This document shows, in pieces, positions 7,732 through 15,959 of a stretch of 64,000 bases of DNA. The stretch comes from Aliidongia dinghuensis. GTDB taxonomy: Bacteria; Pseudomonadota; Alphaproteobacteria; ATCC43930; CGMCC-115725. The notes under the pieces were generated by a model. The model did not search any database. It was given only the letters and a program-made list of their open reading frames with translations, and was not told the DNA's origin. Position 1 is the first letter of the stretch; every line of letters begins with the position of its first letter. Location: the NCBI RefSeq assembly GCF_014643535.1, contig NZ_BMJQ01000028.1:1-64000 (forward strand). The letters run 5' to 3'. The translations under genes were made by a program, and so were the position numbers.

Positions 7732-10700
7732 TTATCGCTGCGCCCGTTTCGCCGGATTGCCGGACGCGCGGCGATCCGGCGTTTCGTGGCCGCCGGCCCC
7801 CGCCGGGCGCTCCATGCGCAGCCACTGGGCCACCTTGCCGAGGAAGGGCGTCATCTCGAACGGCTTCGAGACATAGTCGTCCATGCCGGCCGCCAGGCAT
7901 TCCTCCTGGTCACCGCGCATGGCGTTCGCGGTCATGGCGATGATCGGGACATGGTCGAGGTCGCCCTCGGCGCGCCGGATCTCGCGCGTCGCCTGCAGCC
8001 CGTCGACCACGGGCATCTGGATGTCCATCAGCACGAGGTCGTAGCGGGCGCGGCGCCAGGCTTCGATCGCTTCCCCGCCATCCGACGCCAGGTCGACGGC
8101 GTGGCCGGCGCCGGTCAGGAGGCTGAGGGCGATCTGCTGGTTGATCGCATTGTCCTCGACCAGCAGGATCCGGCCGCCCGTCACCGGCCCGGCGGCCGCT
8201 TGATCCTCAGGCACCTCGCTCTCGATCGACGGCGCTCCCAGCAGTTGGGCCAGGCAGTCGATCAAGGCGGTGTGGCGAACCGGCTTGACGAGGCGGGCGT
8301 CGAACAGGCTCGCGTCGAATCCGTCGCCCGAGCGCAACGGCATCGGCGCGGACGAGGCAAGGACGAGCTTCGGCGGGGGCCGATCGTGGTCCAGGTGGGC
8401 GCGGATCTGCCGGGCGAGCTCATCGCCGTCGATCTCCGGCATCATCCAGTCGATCAGCACGATGTCGAACGGCGTGCCGGCCCGGCCCGCGGCGGCGAGC
8501 GCTGCGAGGGCGGCGTGAGCGTCGGGCGCCTCTTCGACCACCATGCCGAGCTCGCCGAGCTGGCGGCTGAAGATCATGCGGTTGATCGGCAGGTCGTCGA
8601 CGATGAGGACCCGCTTTCCGGCGAGCTCCGCCGATGCCGCTTCGATCTTTGGGCGCCGGACGTCGTTCGCCAGCGGTAGCGGCAGCTCGAGCCAGAAGAC
8701 GGTGCCGCCGCCGGCGCGGTCCCGGGCGCCGATCTGCCCGCCCATCATGTCGACCAATTGGCGGCAGATCGCGAGGCCGAGGCCGGTGCCGCCGAACCGG
8801 CGGGTGATCGAGCCGTCGGCCTGTTCGAATTTCCGGAACAGCTTCGCCTTCGCGGCATCGTCGATGCCGATGCCGGTGTCTTCGACCTCGATGCGCACGC
8901 GCATCGTCCCGGCCGCCGCGGACTCCGCCCGAACCTCGACCGCGACGAAGCCCTGCTGCGTGAACTTGATGGCGTTCGAGACCAGATTGAGCACGATCTG
9001 GCGTATGCGGGTCGGATCGCCCCGCACCGGCAGGCGCGCCGGCTCGCCGATCCAGACGGCAAGCTCCAGTCCCTTCTCCGCAGCCTTGGGCGCCATGAGC
9101 TCGAGCGCGTCGTCGACTACGGTCTCCAGGCTGAAATCGATCTCTTCGAGCTCGATCTTGCCGGCTTCGAGCTTCGAGATATCGAGAATGTCGTTGATGA
9201 CCGCGAGCAGCGCCTCGGCGGATGTCGCGACCGCCTCGGCGAACTTGCGCTGCTCCGATGCCAGCGGCGTGCGCAGCAGCAAGCCGTTCATGCCGATGAT
9301 CCCGTTCATCGGCGTCCGGATCTCGTGGCTCATGTTGGCGAGGAATTCTGTCTTCGCCCGGTTCGCCCGGACCGCCTCCTCCTTGGCGAGCGCCAGCGCG
9401 TCTTCCGCCTGCTTGCGGGCCGTGACGTCTCGGAGTGCGCCGATGATCTCCGTGGGCCTGCCGGTCTCCCCGTCGCGCACGAGCCGCAGCTCCGCCTCGA
9501 CCCAGACCCAGCTCCCTTCCCGGTGCTGGATTCGGAAAGTGACGCTGCCGCGTTCGAGCCCCTCGATCATGCGCTGATGCAGTGCCGAGATTGCTCCCGC
9601 ATCCTCGGGATGGACCCGCTCGAACGCTTGCTCGCCGACCAGCTCGTGCGGTTCGTAGCCCAGCACCTCGGTCGATGCCGGCGAGAGGTAGCGGCGCGTC
9701 AGGTCCATGCCGAGCCGGACGATGATGTCGGTCGAATGATCCGCGAGCAGCCGGTAGCCGGCGGCGGCCTCGGCCTGGGCATGCTCGGCGCGCCGCCGGC
9801 GCTCGTTCTGCCGCGCAAGCCAAAAGCCGAGCGCGCTGATGACGGCGGCCAGCCCGAGGGCCAACATCAGCTGGCTTTCGGCGCGGTCCCGCCAGAGCGC
9901 CAGGACTTCTTCCTTCGAGAGCGCGACGCCGACGACCAGCGGGTAGGTCGATGAGCGGGCGTAGTAGTTGAACCGGATGGCGCCATCGAGCGGCGACGTC
10001 AGTTCCACATAGCCGGTCGGGGCCACCGGCAGCAGGTCTCGGAAGATTACCGTCCCCAGCACGCTCTGGCCGACGTACTGCTCCAAAAACGGCCGTCGCA
10101 CGAGCAGGGTGCCATCGGTGTTCGCGAGGAAGATCGCGCCGTTGTGGCCGATATCGAAGGTTTCGTAGAACTTCTGGAATGACGACTCGTCGACCGAGAT
10201 GAGCACCACACCGGCGAAACTGCCGTCCGGATGGTTGTATCGGCGCGTCGCCGTGACGATCCATTCGCCGCCGGAGCGGCTCTTGACCGGGGCGCCGATG
10301 TGGAGCGCCAGGCTCGGGTTGTGCCGGTGGAACTGGAAATATTCCCGGTCCGAATTGTTGACCCCCGAGGGCGTCGCGGGCAGCGAGTTCGTGAGCCAGT
10401 TGCCGTGCTCGTCATAGACGAAGATGCCGCGGAACCGCGGCTGGACCGCGACATGGGCCATGAGGAAGCGATGCAGGCGTTCCATGGCCGCGGGTCCGGT
10501 GCCGTCGACTTCCAGCCGTTCCGCCACGTCTTCGAGCACGAGGTCCGCCGCGTCGAATGTTTCCTCGGCGTCGTGCATGATCGAGCGGGCAACGTTGGTC
10601 GTGTCCTTCTGGGCCTCGTCCAAGGCCTCGATCCGGCCTACATAGGTGCGCCAGGCGTCGACGCCGAGGAGCGACAGGCAGACGAGAAGGACGAAGCCAA

Positions 10701-10821
10701 TCGAGGCCGTCTGCAAGGACAGCCGGTGTTGCGCGAGGCGCGCCCGCAGGCGCGAAAGTCCGGCGCCGAACTTCACGAGAGGTGCTTCTCCCTGTTCCTT
10801 CGCCACGGAGGCCCCTTGCAA
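7732..10821 (-). CDS. hybrid sensor histidine kinase, Cache-like/PAS/HisKA/HATPase/two receiver domains
   Basis: A large (up to 1029 residue) membrane hybrid kinase. Transmembrane segments lie at about 40-56 and 318-337 and flank a periplasmic Cache-like sensor (RGIFVYDEHGNWL, then a DREYFQFH motif). A PAS domain spans about 350-470. The HisKA domain has its phospho-His in MSHEIRTP (H499). The HATPase domain includes NLVSNAIKF and GTGLGLAI. Two receivers follow, one with LIDWMMPEIDG and one with LMDIQMPVVDG, both retaining Asp and Lys. The first in-frame start is TTG 10821; GTG 10806 (AAGGGG 5 bases upstream) and GTG 10776 (AGGGAGAA upstream) are better candidates, so the N-terminus is uncertain by 15 residues. 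The Cache-like sensor implies a small extracellular ligand, not identifiable here. Confidence 0.93.
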   Translation of the reverse strand: MQGASVAKEQGEAPLVKFGAGLSRLRARLAQHRLSLQTASIGFVLLVCLSLLGVDAWRTYVGRIEALDEAQKDTTNVARSIMHDAEETFDAADLVLEDVAERLEVDGTGPAAMERLHRFLMAHVAVQPRFRGIFVYDEHGNWLTNSLPATPSGVNNSDREYFQFHRHNPSLALHIGAPVKSRSGGEWIVTATRRYNHPDGSFAGVVLISVDESSFQKFYETFDIGHNGAIFLANTDGTLLVRRPFLEQYVGQSVLGTVIFRDLLPVAPTGYVELTSPLDGAIRFNYYARSSTYPLVVGVALSKEEVLALWRDRAESQLMLALGLAAVISALGFWLARQNERRRRAEHAQAEAAAGYRLLADHSTDIIVRLGMDLTRRYLSPASTEVLGYEPHELVGEQAFERVHPEDAGAISALHQRMIEGLERGSVTFRIQHREGSWVWVEAELRLVRDGETGRPTEIIGALRDVTARKQAEDALALAKEEAVRANRAKTEFLANMSHEIRTPMNGIIGMNGLLLRTPLASEQRKFAEAVATSAEALLAVINDILDISKLEAGKIELEEIDFSLETVVDDALELMAPKAAEKGLELAVWIGEPARLPVRGDPTRIRQIVLNLVSNAIKFTQQGFVAVEVRAESAAAGTMRVRIEVEDTGIGIDDAAKAKLFRKFEQADGSITRRFGGTGLGLAICRQLVDMMGGQIGARDRAGGGTVFWLELPLPLANDVRRPKIEAASAELAGKRVLIVDDLPINRMIFSRQLGELGMVVEEAPDAHAALAALAAAGRAGTPFDIVLIDWMMPEIDGDELARQIRAHLDHDRPPPKLVLASSAPMPLRSGDGFDASLFDARLVKPVRHTALIDCLAQLLGAPSIESEVPEDQAAAGPVTGGRILLVEDNAINQQIALSLLTGAGHAVDLASDGGEAIEAWRRARYDLVLMDIQMPVVDGLQATREIRRAEGDLDHVPIIAMTANAMRGDQEECLAAGMDDYVSKPFEMTPFLGKVAQWLRMERPAGAGGHETPDRRASGNPAKRAQR

Positions 10822-10908
10822 CGGGCCGTAGGTCGTGTCTGCAACCCTGCCTAGATTTAACCCCGCGCGGAGAAAATACGCCAGCGGTCGGGCAGGCAGG
10901 ACCCGGTA

Positions 10909-11964
10909 TTATCGTGGCGGCGCGGTCGAGGCGCGGACGATGAGATCCGGCCGCAGCACCAGGTCGAATCCCTCCGCGGCACCGGCGATCTGCCGGAGCA
11001 GCAGGCGTGCCGCCTCCGTGCCCATCTCATGGTGGCGGATGCGGACGGTGGTGAGCGGCGGGTCGACCATGTCGACGAGCGGCATGTCGTTGTGCCCGAC
11101 GACCGACATGTCCCCGGGACAATCGAGGCCGGCGGCGGCGAGCGCGTCATAGCAGCCGAGCGCCAGCAGGTCGTTTGCTGCGACGATCGCAGTCAGGCCG
11201 GGGGCTTGGGTCAGCAGGCGGTTCGTTGCTTCACGGCCGGCGTCCCGGCTATAGGCCGCGGCCGTCGTCACCGCGTCCGCCGGCACGGCCAGCCCCTGCT
11301 GTGCCATCGCCTGCCGGAAACCTTGCAGGCGGCCATGGCCGGTCGAGAGTTCTAGCGGCCCGCTGATATGGCCGATCGACCGGTGGCCGAGGGCCGCCAG
11401 ATGGTCGACCGCGAGCTTCATGCCGCGCTGATCGTCGCTGACCACGCCGGAAAAGCCGGAATCCTCGGTCACGCGATTGACCAGCACGACCGGGATCTGC
11501 CGGGCGCGGCACAGCGTCAGCACCGGGTCGTGCCGGAGCGAGGTCGCGAGGATGAGCCCGTCGACCTGCCGGGCGATCAGTCGTTCCACGACCGTCTCGC
11601 GCCGTCCTGCTTCGGGCCGTCCTGCCTCGGGCCGTCCCGCCTCAGGTCCGGCATCGGCCACGATCGGCACGTAGCCTTCGGCCTCCAGCACCTCCTGGAT
11701 GCCGCGCAGGATCGGCGGAAAGACCGGGTTGGTGATGTCCGGCAGCACGACGCCGATCGTGAACGACCGGCGAGTACGGAGCCCGGCTGCGAGCGAGTTC
11801 GGCGCGTAGCCGAGGGACGCCGCGGCGGCGAGCACGCGCTGGGCGACGTCGCCGGCGACGAGGCCGCGGGTCTGCGGGTTCATCGCGCGGGATACGGTCG
11901 AGACATGCACGCCCACCAGCTTCGCGACGTCGCTCGCCGTCACCCGGGACCGCTCCGAAGCCAT
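10909..11964 (-). CDS. LacI-family transcriptional regulator
   Basis: A 351-residue LacI/GalR repressor. The N-terminal helix-turn-helix is classical (VTASDVAKLVGVHVSTVSRAMN), followed by a hinge (AASLGYAPNSLAAGLRT) and a periplasmic-binding-protein-like effector domain. ATG 11964 is preceded by AAAGGA; a TTG at 11985 in frame is rejected. It is divergent from the intradiol dioxygenase gene, and a LacI-type operator lies between them, so it most likely represses that operon and perhaps itself. The effector domain carries an unusual PEAGR x3 insertion (11601-11645) between a strand and the next helix. The inducer is unknown; an aromatic or its metabolite is expected from context. Confidence 0.92.
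   Translation of the reverse strand: MASERSRVTASDVAKLVGVHVSTVSRAMNPQTRGLVAGDVAQRVLAAAASLGYAPNSLAAGLRTRRSFTIGVVLPDITNPVFPPILRGIQEVLEAEGYVPIVADAGPEAGRPEAGRPEAGRRETVVERLIARQVDGLILATSLRHDPVLTLCRARQIPVVLVNRVTEDSGFSGVVSDDQRGMKLAVDHLAALGHRSIGHISGPLELSTGHGRLQGFRQAMAQQGLAVPADAVTTAAAYSRDAGREATNRLLTQAPGLTAIVAANDLLALGCYDALAAAGLDCPGDMSVVGHNDMPLVDMVDPPLTTVRIRHHEMGTEAARLLLRQIAGAAEGFDLVLRPDLIVRASTAPPR
11601..11645. repeat. 15-bp x3 tandem repeat inside the LacI gene
   Basis: Three consecutive 15-base units (11601-11615, 11616-11630, 11631-11645) differ by only one to three bases. The first reads gccgtcctgcttcgg. Being 15 bases long, each unit adds five residues in frame, giving PEAGR PEAGR PEAGR in the repressor. 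This looks like a recent slippage expansion. Confidence 0.9.
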
Positions 11965-11970
11965 AGGTTT

Positions 11971-11984
11971 TACAATCCTTTGCA
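11971..11984. promoter_or_regulatory. weak second LacI-type half-operator near the repressor start
   Basis: The plus strand reads tacaatcctttgca, which resembles the strong operator at 12071-12084 in its TTTGCA/CAAT half-sites but has several mismatches. It lies 7 bases upstream of the repressor ATG (11964) and overlaps its ribosome-binding region. It is suggestive of autoregulation only. Confidence 0.35.
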
Positions 11985-12039
11985 AAGTTCATGGGACGAC
12001 AGCGCACCTTCTCCGGCGGGTACCCCGGAAAATTACCGG

Positions 12040-12067
12040 TTGACTTGGCGGCAAACAAGCCTAAGTC
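12040..12067 (+). promoter_or_regulatory. candidate sigma-70 promoter for the dioxygenase operon
   Basis: TTGACT at 12040-12045 and TAAGTC at 12062-12067 are separated by 16 bases. The -35 box is good and the -10 box only fair. The LacI-type operator begins 3 bases after the -10 box, over the expected transcription start, a standard repression geometry. Confidence 0.45.
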
Positions 12068-12070
12068 TTT

Positions 12071-12084
12071 TGCAAACGATTGCA
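12071..12084. promoter_or_regulatory. LacI-family operator
   Basis: The sequence TGCAAACGATTGCA is a near-perfect 14-bp palindrome (six of seven pairs match) with the central CG typical of LacI/GalR operators. It lies between the divergent LacI-family gene and the dioxygenase operon, just downstream of a candidate promoter. Confidence 0.75.
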
Positions 12085-12114
12085 GAGGATGGCATGATCA
12101 TCGAAGGAGAGGAG

Positions 12115-12984
12115 ATGGTGACGGCGGCCGTGCTTGCCGCCATGGACTCGACGCCCGATCCGCGCCTCCGCGACGTCATGGCCTCGCTCGTCCGGCACCT
12201 GCACGCCTTCGTGCGCGACATCCGGCCGAGCGAGGCCGAGTTCGAGCGGGCGATCGAGTTCCTGAACCGGATCGGCCGGGCGACCCATGACCTGCATAAC
12301 GAAGGCATTCTGATCGCGGATGTGCTGGGTGTTTCGACGCTGGTCGGGCTCTTGAACAACCCGACCTGGGGCGGCGAGACGGAAGCAGCACTGCTTGGGC
12401 CGTTCTGGCGCGCGGCGGCCCCGGATTGCGCGCTCGGCGACGATATCGCACGCTCGGCGACGCCGGGGCCGGCGCTGTTCGCCCGCGGCCGCGTGCTGGA
12501 CGGGACCGGACGGCCGATCGCCGGCGCGCTCGTCGACGTGTGGCAGGCCTCGCCGGTCGGGCTCTACGAGAACCAGGATCCGGACCAGGCCGACATGAAC
12601 CTGCGCGGCCGATTCCTGACCGACGCGGAAGGCCGCTGGCATTTCCGCTCGGTCAAGCCGGCGGGATATCCGGTGCCGGTCAACGGGCCGGTCGGCGACC
12701 TGCTGCGCGCCCAGCACCGGCCGCATTATCGCCCGGCCCATGTGCATTTCATGGTCTCGGCCGAGGGCTATGAGACGCTGGTGACGCAAGTCTTCCTGGC
12801 CGATTGCGAGCATCTCCGCCGCGACGTGACGTTCAGCGTCATCCCGTCGCTGATCGGCGACTTCGTGCGCCACGAGGATCCGGCCGAGGCGCCGGGGCCG
12901 GTTGACGGTCCCTGGTACTCGCTCGACTACGACTTCACGCTCAGGCCGGGCGAGCGGCGCTTCCCGACGCCGCCGATCCGCTGA
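12115..12984 (+). CDS. intradiol ring-cleavage dioxygenase (catechol/hydroxyquinol 1,2-dioxygenase type)
   Basis: A non-haem Fe(III) intradiol dioxygenase that opens catecholic rings between the two hydroxyl-bearing carbons. The N-terminal Dioxygenase_N domain (about 20-95, FERAIEFLNRIGRATHDLHNEG) and the catalytic beta-sandwich are both present. Iron ligands are visible as Tyr151 (GLYENQ), Tyr205, His209 and His211 (HYRPAHVHF). Length 289 residues fits hydroxyquinol or catechol 1,2-dioxygenases. ATG 12115 has AAGGAG 5 bases upstream; ATG 12094 would add seven residues. It is first in an operon with an SDR and an MDR enzyme, behind a LacI operator. The exact substrate cannot be read from sequence. 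Confidence 0.9.
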   Translation: MVTAAVLAAMDSTPDPRLRDVMASLVRHLHAFVRDIRPSEAEFERAIEFLNRIGRATHDLHNEGILIADVLGVSTLVGLLNNPTWGGETEAALLGPFWRAAAPDCALGDDIARSATPGPALFARGRVLDGTGRPIAGALVDVWQASPVGLYENQDPDQADMNLRGRFLTDAEGRWHFRSVKPAGYPVPVNGPVGDLLRAQHRPHYRPAHVHFMVSAEGYETLVTQVFLADCEHLRRDVTFSVIPSLIGDFVRHEDPAEAPGPVDGPWYSLDYDFTLRPGERRFPTPPIR

Positions 12985-13006
12985 TCTGCCTTCCGGGAAG
13001 AGACTG

Positions 13007-13768
13007 ATGAACCCTTCTTCATACCCGCTCTTGGGCCGCGTCGCCGTCATCCTGGGCGGCACCGGCGGCATCGGTGCCGCCACCGCCCGGCTCTATGCCG
13101 CAGCCGGCGCGCGCGTCGCCGTAGTCGCGAGCCGTGATGCCGCCAGGGCGCAGGATCTTGCCGCAGCCCTGCCTGCGGTCGACGGCGGCCATGCCGGCTT
13201 CGCTGCGGCGATCGACCAGACCCAGGAACTCGTGGCGCTCGCCGCCGCCGTGCGCGGGAGCCTGGGTCCCGCGTCGATCCTGGTGAATTCGGCCGGCACG
13301 ACCCGGGCGATCCCCCATGGCGACCTGGACGCGCTCGACGACGCGACGTTCGACCGCATCCTGACCGTGAACACGCGCGGCGCCTTCGCCGCGATCCGCA
13401 GCTTCGCGCCGGATCTGCGGGCGCGCGGCGACGGGCTCGTCGTCAATGTCTCGTCGATCGCGGCGACGACCGCCGTCGGCTCCTCCATCGCCTACTGCGC
13501 CTCCAAGGCCGGCCTCGACGTTCTGGGCGCCTGCCTCGCCCGTGCGCTGGCGCCGGCGATCCGGGTCATGACCGTCTCGCCCGGCGTGGTCGACACGGAT
13601 TTCGTGCCGGGTCGCGACAAGGCGGCGAGCGACAAGCTCGCGGCCACGACACCGCTGAAGCGCATCGCCACGCCCGACGACGTGGCGCAAGCAATCCTCG
13701 CCTGCGCTACCAGCCTGCCCTTCTCGACCGGCAGCATCATCCAGGTCGATGGCGGGCGGCACCTCTGA
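13007..13768 (+). CDS. SDR family NAD(P)-dependent oxidoreductase
   Basis: A 253-residue classical short-chain dehydrogenase/reductase. It has the cofactor motif GGTGGIGAATARLYA (about 12-25), NSAGT (NNAG position), catalytic Ser in VNVSSIAA, and the YxxxK motif in YCASKAGL, plus the C-terminal VDGGRHL typical of FabG-like members. It starts 22 bases after the dioxygenase stop and shares its operon, so it probably acts on an alcohol or ketone in the same aromatic catabolic route. FabG-like sequence does not define the substrate. Confidence 0.88.
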   Translation: MNPSSYPLLGRVAVILGGTGGIGAATARLYAAAGARVAVVASRDAARAQDLAAALPAVDGGHAGFAAAIDQTQELVALAAAVRGSLGPASILVNSAGTTRAIPHGDLDALDDATFDRILTVNTRGAFAAIRSFAPDLRARGDGLVVNVSSIAATTAVGSSIAYCASKAGLDVLGACLARALAPAIRVMTVSPGVVDTDFVPGRDKAASDKLAATTPLKRIATPDDVAQAILACATSLPFSTGSIIQVDGGRHL

Positions 13769-13841
13769 GGGTTGGACGCGATGAAGAGCAAGGCCGTCAT
13801 CATCCTGTCGCCCTCCCTGTCCCTGTCCAAAAGAGCGTTTC

Positions 13842-14816
13842 ATGCAGCAGCTGCGCATCCATCAGAAGGCGGCGGACGTCGACCGCCTGGAGCTCGACCT
13901 GGCGGAGGTCGTGCTCGAGCCCGGGCCGGGCGAGGTCCTGGTCGAAGTCCGCTACGCCGGCGTCAATCCGAGTGATGTCAAGGCGGCACTGGGCTTGATG
14001 CCGCATGCGGTCTGGCCGCGCACGCCCGGCCGCGACTGGGCGGGCGTCGTGGTCGAAGGCCCGTCCGATCTCCTGGGCCGCGAGGTCTGGGGCTCGGGCG
14101 GCGAGCTCGGCATCCGGCGCGACGGCAGCCACGCGAACCATCTGGTGCTGCCACGCGCCGCCGTCCGGGTGAAACCCTCGACGATGAGCCTGGCCGAGGC
14201 CGGTGCGGTCGGTGTGCCTTTCGTGACCGCCTGGGCCGGGCTCTGCCGTGCCGGCCTGCCCAAGGCCGGCGACAATGTCCTCGTCATGGGTGGCAACGGC
14301 AAGGTCGGCCAGGCGGTGTCGCAGATCGCGACCATGCTGGGTGCCAACGTGTTCGGCGTCGACCGCGCCGCCCGACCTTATCGCGGCCATGCCTCGGCGC
14401 CGGTCCGCATGATCGACGCCTCGGCCGGCGACATCGCGGAGGTCGTGCGTGCGGAGACCGGCGGTCACGGCGCCGACATCGTCTACAACACGGTCGGCAG
14501 CCCCTATTTCGAGGATGCGAACCAGGCGCTCGCCATCCGCGGCCGGCAGATCTTTATCTCGACGATCGAACGCAGCGTGCCGTTCGACATCTTCGCCTTC
14601 TACCGCGGCCAGCACGCGTTCTTCGGCATCGACAGCCTCGATCTCGACAGCGTGGCCTGTGCGGAGATCCTGGAACGACTCACGCCCGATTTCGAGCGCG
14701 GCGCCTTGAAGCCCTTCCCGATCGAGAATGCCAACACCTATCCGCTCGGCGATGCAAAGCGCGCCTACAAGGCGGTGCTGAGCGGGGCGCGCGAGCGCGT
14801 GGTGCTGGCACCATGA
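13842..14816 (+). CDS. MDR/quinone-oxidoreductase-like zinc-independent alcohol dehydrogenase
   Basis: A 324-residue medium-chain dehydrogenase/reductase. The GroES-like N-terminal domain (GEVLVEVRYAGVNPSDVK) is followed by a Rossmann domain with MGGNGKVGQAVSQIA and GADIVYNTVGS. The catalytic-zinc Cys and structural-zinc cysteines of true alcohol dehydrogenases are absent, so it fits the NADPH:quinone reductase branch. It is third in the LacI-controlled operon, 73 bases after the SDR gene. Its stop overlaps an ATG (ATGA at 14813-14816) that begins a very short frame. Confidence 0.85.
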   Translation: MQQLRIHQKAADVDRLELDLAEVVLEPGPGEVLVEVRYAGVNPSDVKAALGLMPHAVWPRTPGRDWAGVVVEGPSDLLGREVWGSGGELGIRRDGSHANHLVLPRAAVRVKPSTMSLAEAGAVGVPFVTAWAGLCRAGLPKAGDNVLVMGGNGKVGQAVSQIATMLGANVFGVDRAARPYRGHASAPVRMIDASAGDIAEVVRAETGGHGADIVYNTVGSPYFEDANQALAIRGRQIFISTIERSVPFDIFAFYRGQHAFFGIDSLDLDSVACAEILERLTPDFERGALKPFPIENANTYPLGDAKRAYKAVLSGARERVVLAP

Positions 14817-14866
14817 ACGTCACGCGCTTCAAGGCGGCGCCCGACTGGGACACCGAGAGCCTCTGA
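14813..14866 (+). pseudogene. possible truncated gene start (17 codons) at the end of the catabolic operon
   Basis: An ATG overlapping the MDR stop begins a 17-residue frame, MNVTRFKAAPDWDTESL, then TGA. The ATGA coupling is the usual arrangement for a next operon gene. The opening MNVTRFKAAP resembles the first residues of some small cupin-type proteins, from memory. It could be the remnant of a fourth gene lost by deletion, or chance. No domain can be assigned. Confidence 0.3.
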
Positions 14867-14871
14867 GCCCT

Positions 14872-15894
14872 TCAGGAGGGGCTGGCGCCAACGACGAGGA
14901 TGCGGAACGTGCCGGGCTTTTGCACGAAGCCGGTCGGACCGACGTCGTAATCCGCGGCCGGCAAATAGATCGCGCCCGTCCGCGGATCGACGGCACCGGT
15001 ACGGGCCCCGATCGCCGTCGGAATCTTGCGAACGACCGACGGCTTCCCGCCGTTCGTCGCGATGGCGATCATTGTGGCGTCCAGGGCGCAGGGCACGAAG
15101 AACAGCTTGCGAGCCGCGTCGAAAATGACGGCGTCCGGTATTCGATCGATCGGGAGCACGGCGGCGACGCGGCCGTCTTGGGCATGGAGCGCAATCGCCT
15201 TCTGGTTCTTGCACACGGCGAGGAGGACGCGGCTTTCGGGGTCGAAGCCGAGCCCCGACGGCTTGCTGCAGCCGGGCAGCGAATAATGCGCGACGATCCT
15301 CCGCTTGATCGTATCGAGCACGGCGACTTTCGCACTGTCTGTGAGGTTGATGTAAAGGCGGCCGTTGCCGTCCGCGACCGCGGCCTCCAGCTTCCCGCCG
15401 ATCGGAATGCGGCCCCCGACCGTGCCGGTTTTCGGATCGATCACGGTGACGTCGCCTTCCGCCGCATCCATCACGAAGACGAGGCCGGTCTTGCGATCAT
15501 AGGCAGCCATGTCCGGCTCCCTCCCGGTCGGGATTTCGGCGATGCGCATGCCGGTCCTGCCGTCGGACAAGGTGGCGGTATTGCTGGCCTCGTTCGTGCT
15601 CAGCAGGCGGCCGTCCGGCAGCGGCAGGACGGTGGCGACCTTGCTGCCGGGCACGCGGATGGGCGTCACCTTCATGTTGATCAGGTCGACGGTCATCACG
15701 CCGTCGCCGCGGGCGACATAGAGGAGCCGGGCCACCGGGTCGATCGCGGCATAGTCGAAGCTCGCGTCACTGCCGGGGATTTCGGCCACGACCTGGAGAT
15801 CGTCGGCCGGCGTTGCCGCATGGGCCACCGTCTCCGGTGGAAGAAAGAGGGAAAACGTGATCGAAACGGCGAGTATGCGCGGGCGAAGGGGCAT
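14872..15894 (-). CDS. exported YncE/YVTN-type beta-propeller protein
   Basis: A 340-residue protein with a Sec signal peptide (about 1-26, ending VAHA). The rest is a run of beta-propeller blades with repeating strand pairs: LLYVARGDGVMTVDLINMKV, TNEASNTATLSDGRTGMRIAEI, VFVMDAAEGDVTVIDPKTGTVGGRIPIGG and YINLTDSAKVAVLDTIKRRIVAHYSL. Such proteins are periplasmic binding scaffolds of unclear ligand. It lies downstream of the mipA-like and mlaA genes on the same strand but 65 bases away, so co-transcription is possible. Confidence 0.8.
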   Translation of the reverse strand: MPLRPRILAVSITFSLFLPPETVAHAATPADDLQVVAEIPGSDASFDYAAIDPVARLLYVARGDGVMTVDLINMKVTPIRVPGSKVATVLPLPDGRLLSTNEASNTATLSDGRTGMRIAEIPTGREPDMAAYDRKTGLVFVMDAAEGDVTVIDPKTGTVGGRIPIGGKLEAAVADGNGRLYINLTDSAKVAVLDTIKRRIVAHYSLPGCSKPSGLGFDPESRVLLAVCKNQKAIALHAQDGRVAAVLPIDRIPDAVIFDAARKLFFVPCALDATMIAIATNGGKPSVVRKIPTAIGARTGAVDPRTGAIYLPAADYDVGPTGFVQKPGTFRILVVGASPS

Positions 15895-15959
15895 TGTCGG
15901 TTCCTGCGGTGTCGGTACGAAAGATCGGGGTGCCGCCGGGATGGCTCAGACGGGGTGGC

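Noticed and set aside
11368-12114. Upstream extension of the dioxygenase frame across the LacI gene
   Set aside because: It would cross the operator and promoter and overlap the divergent repressor; the domain begins near 12115.
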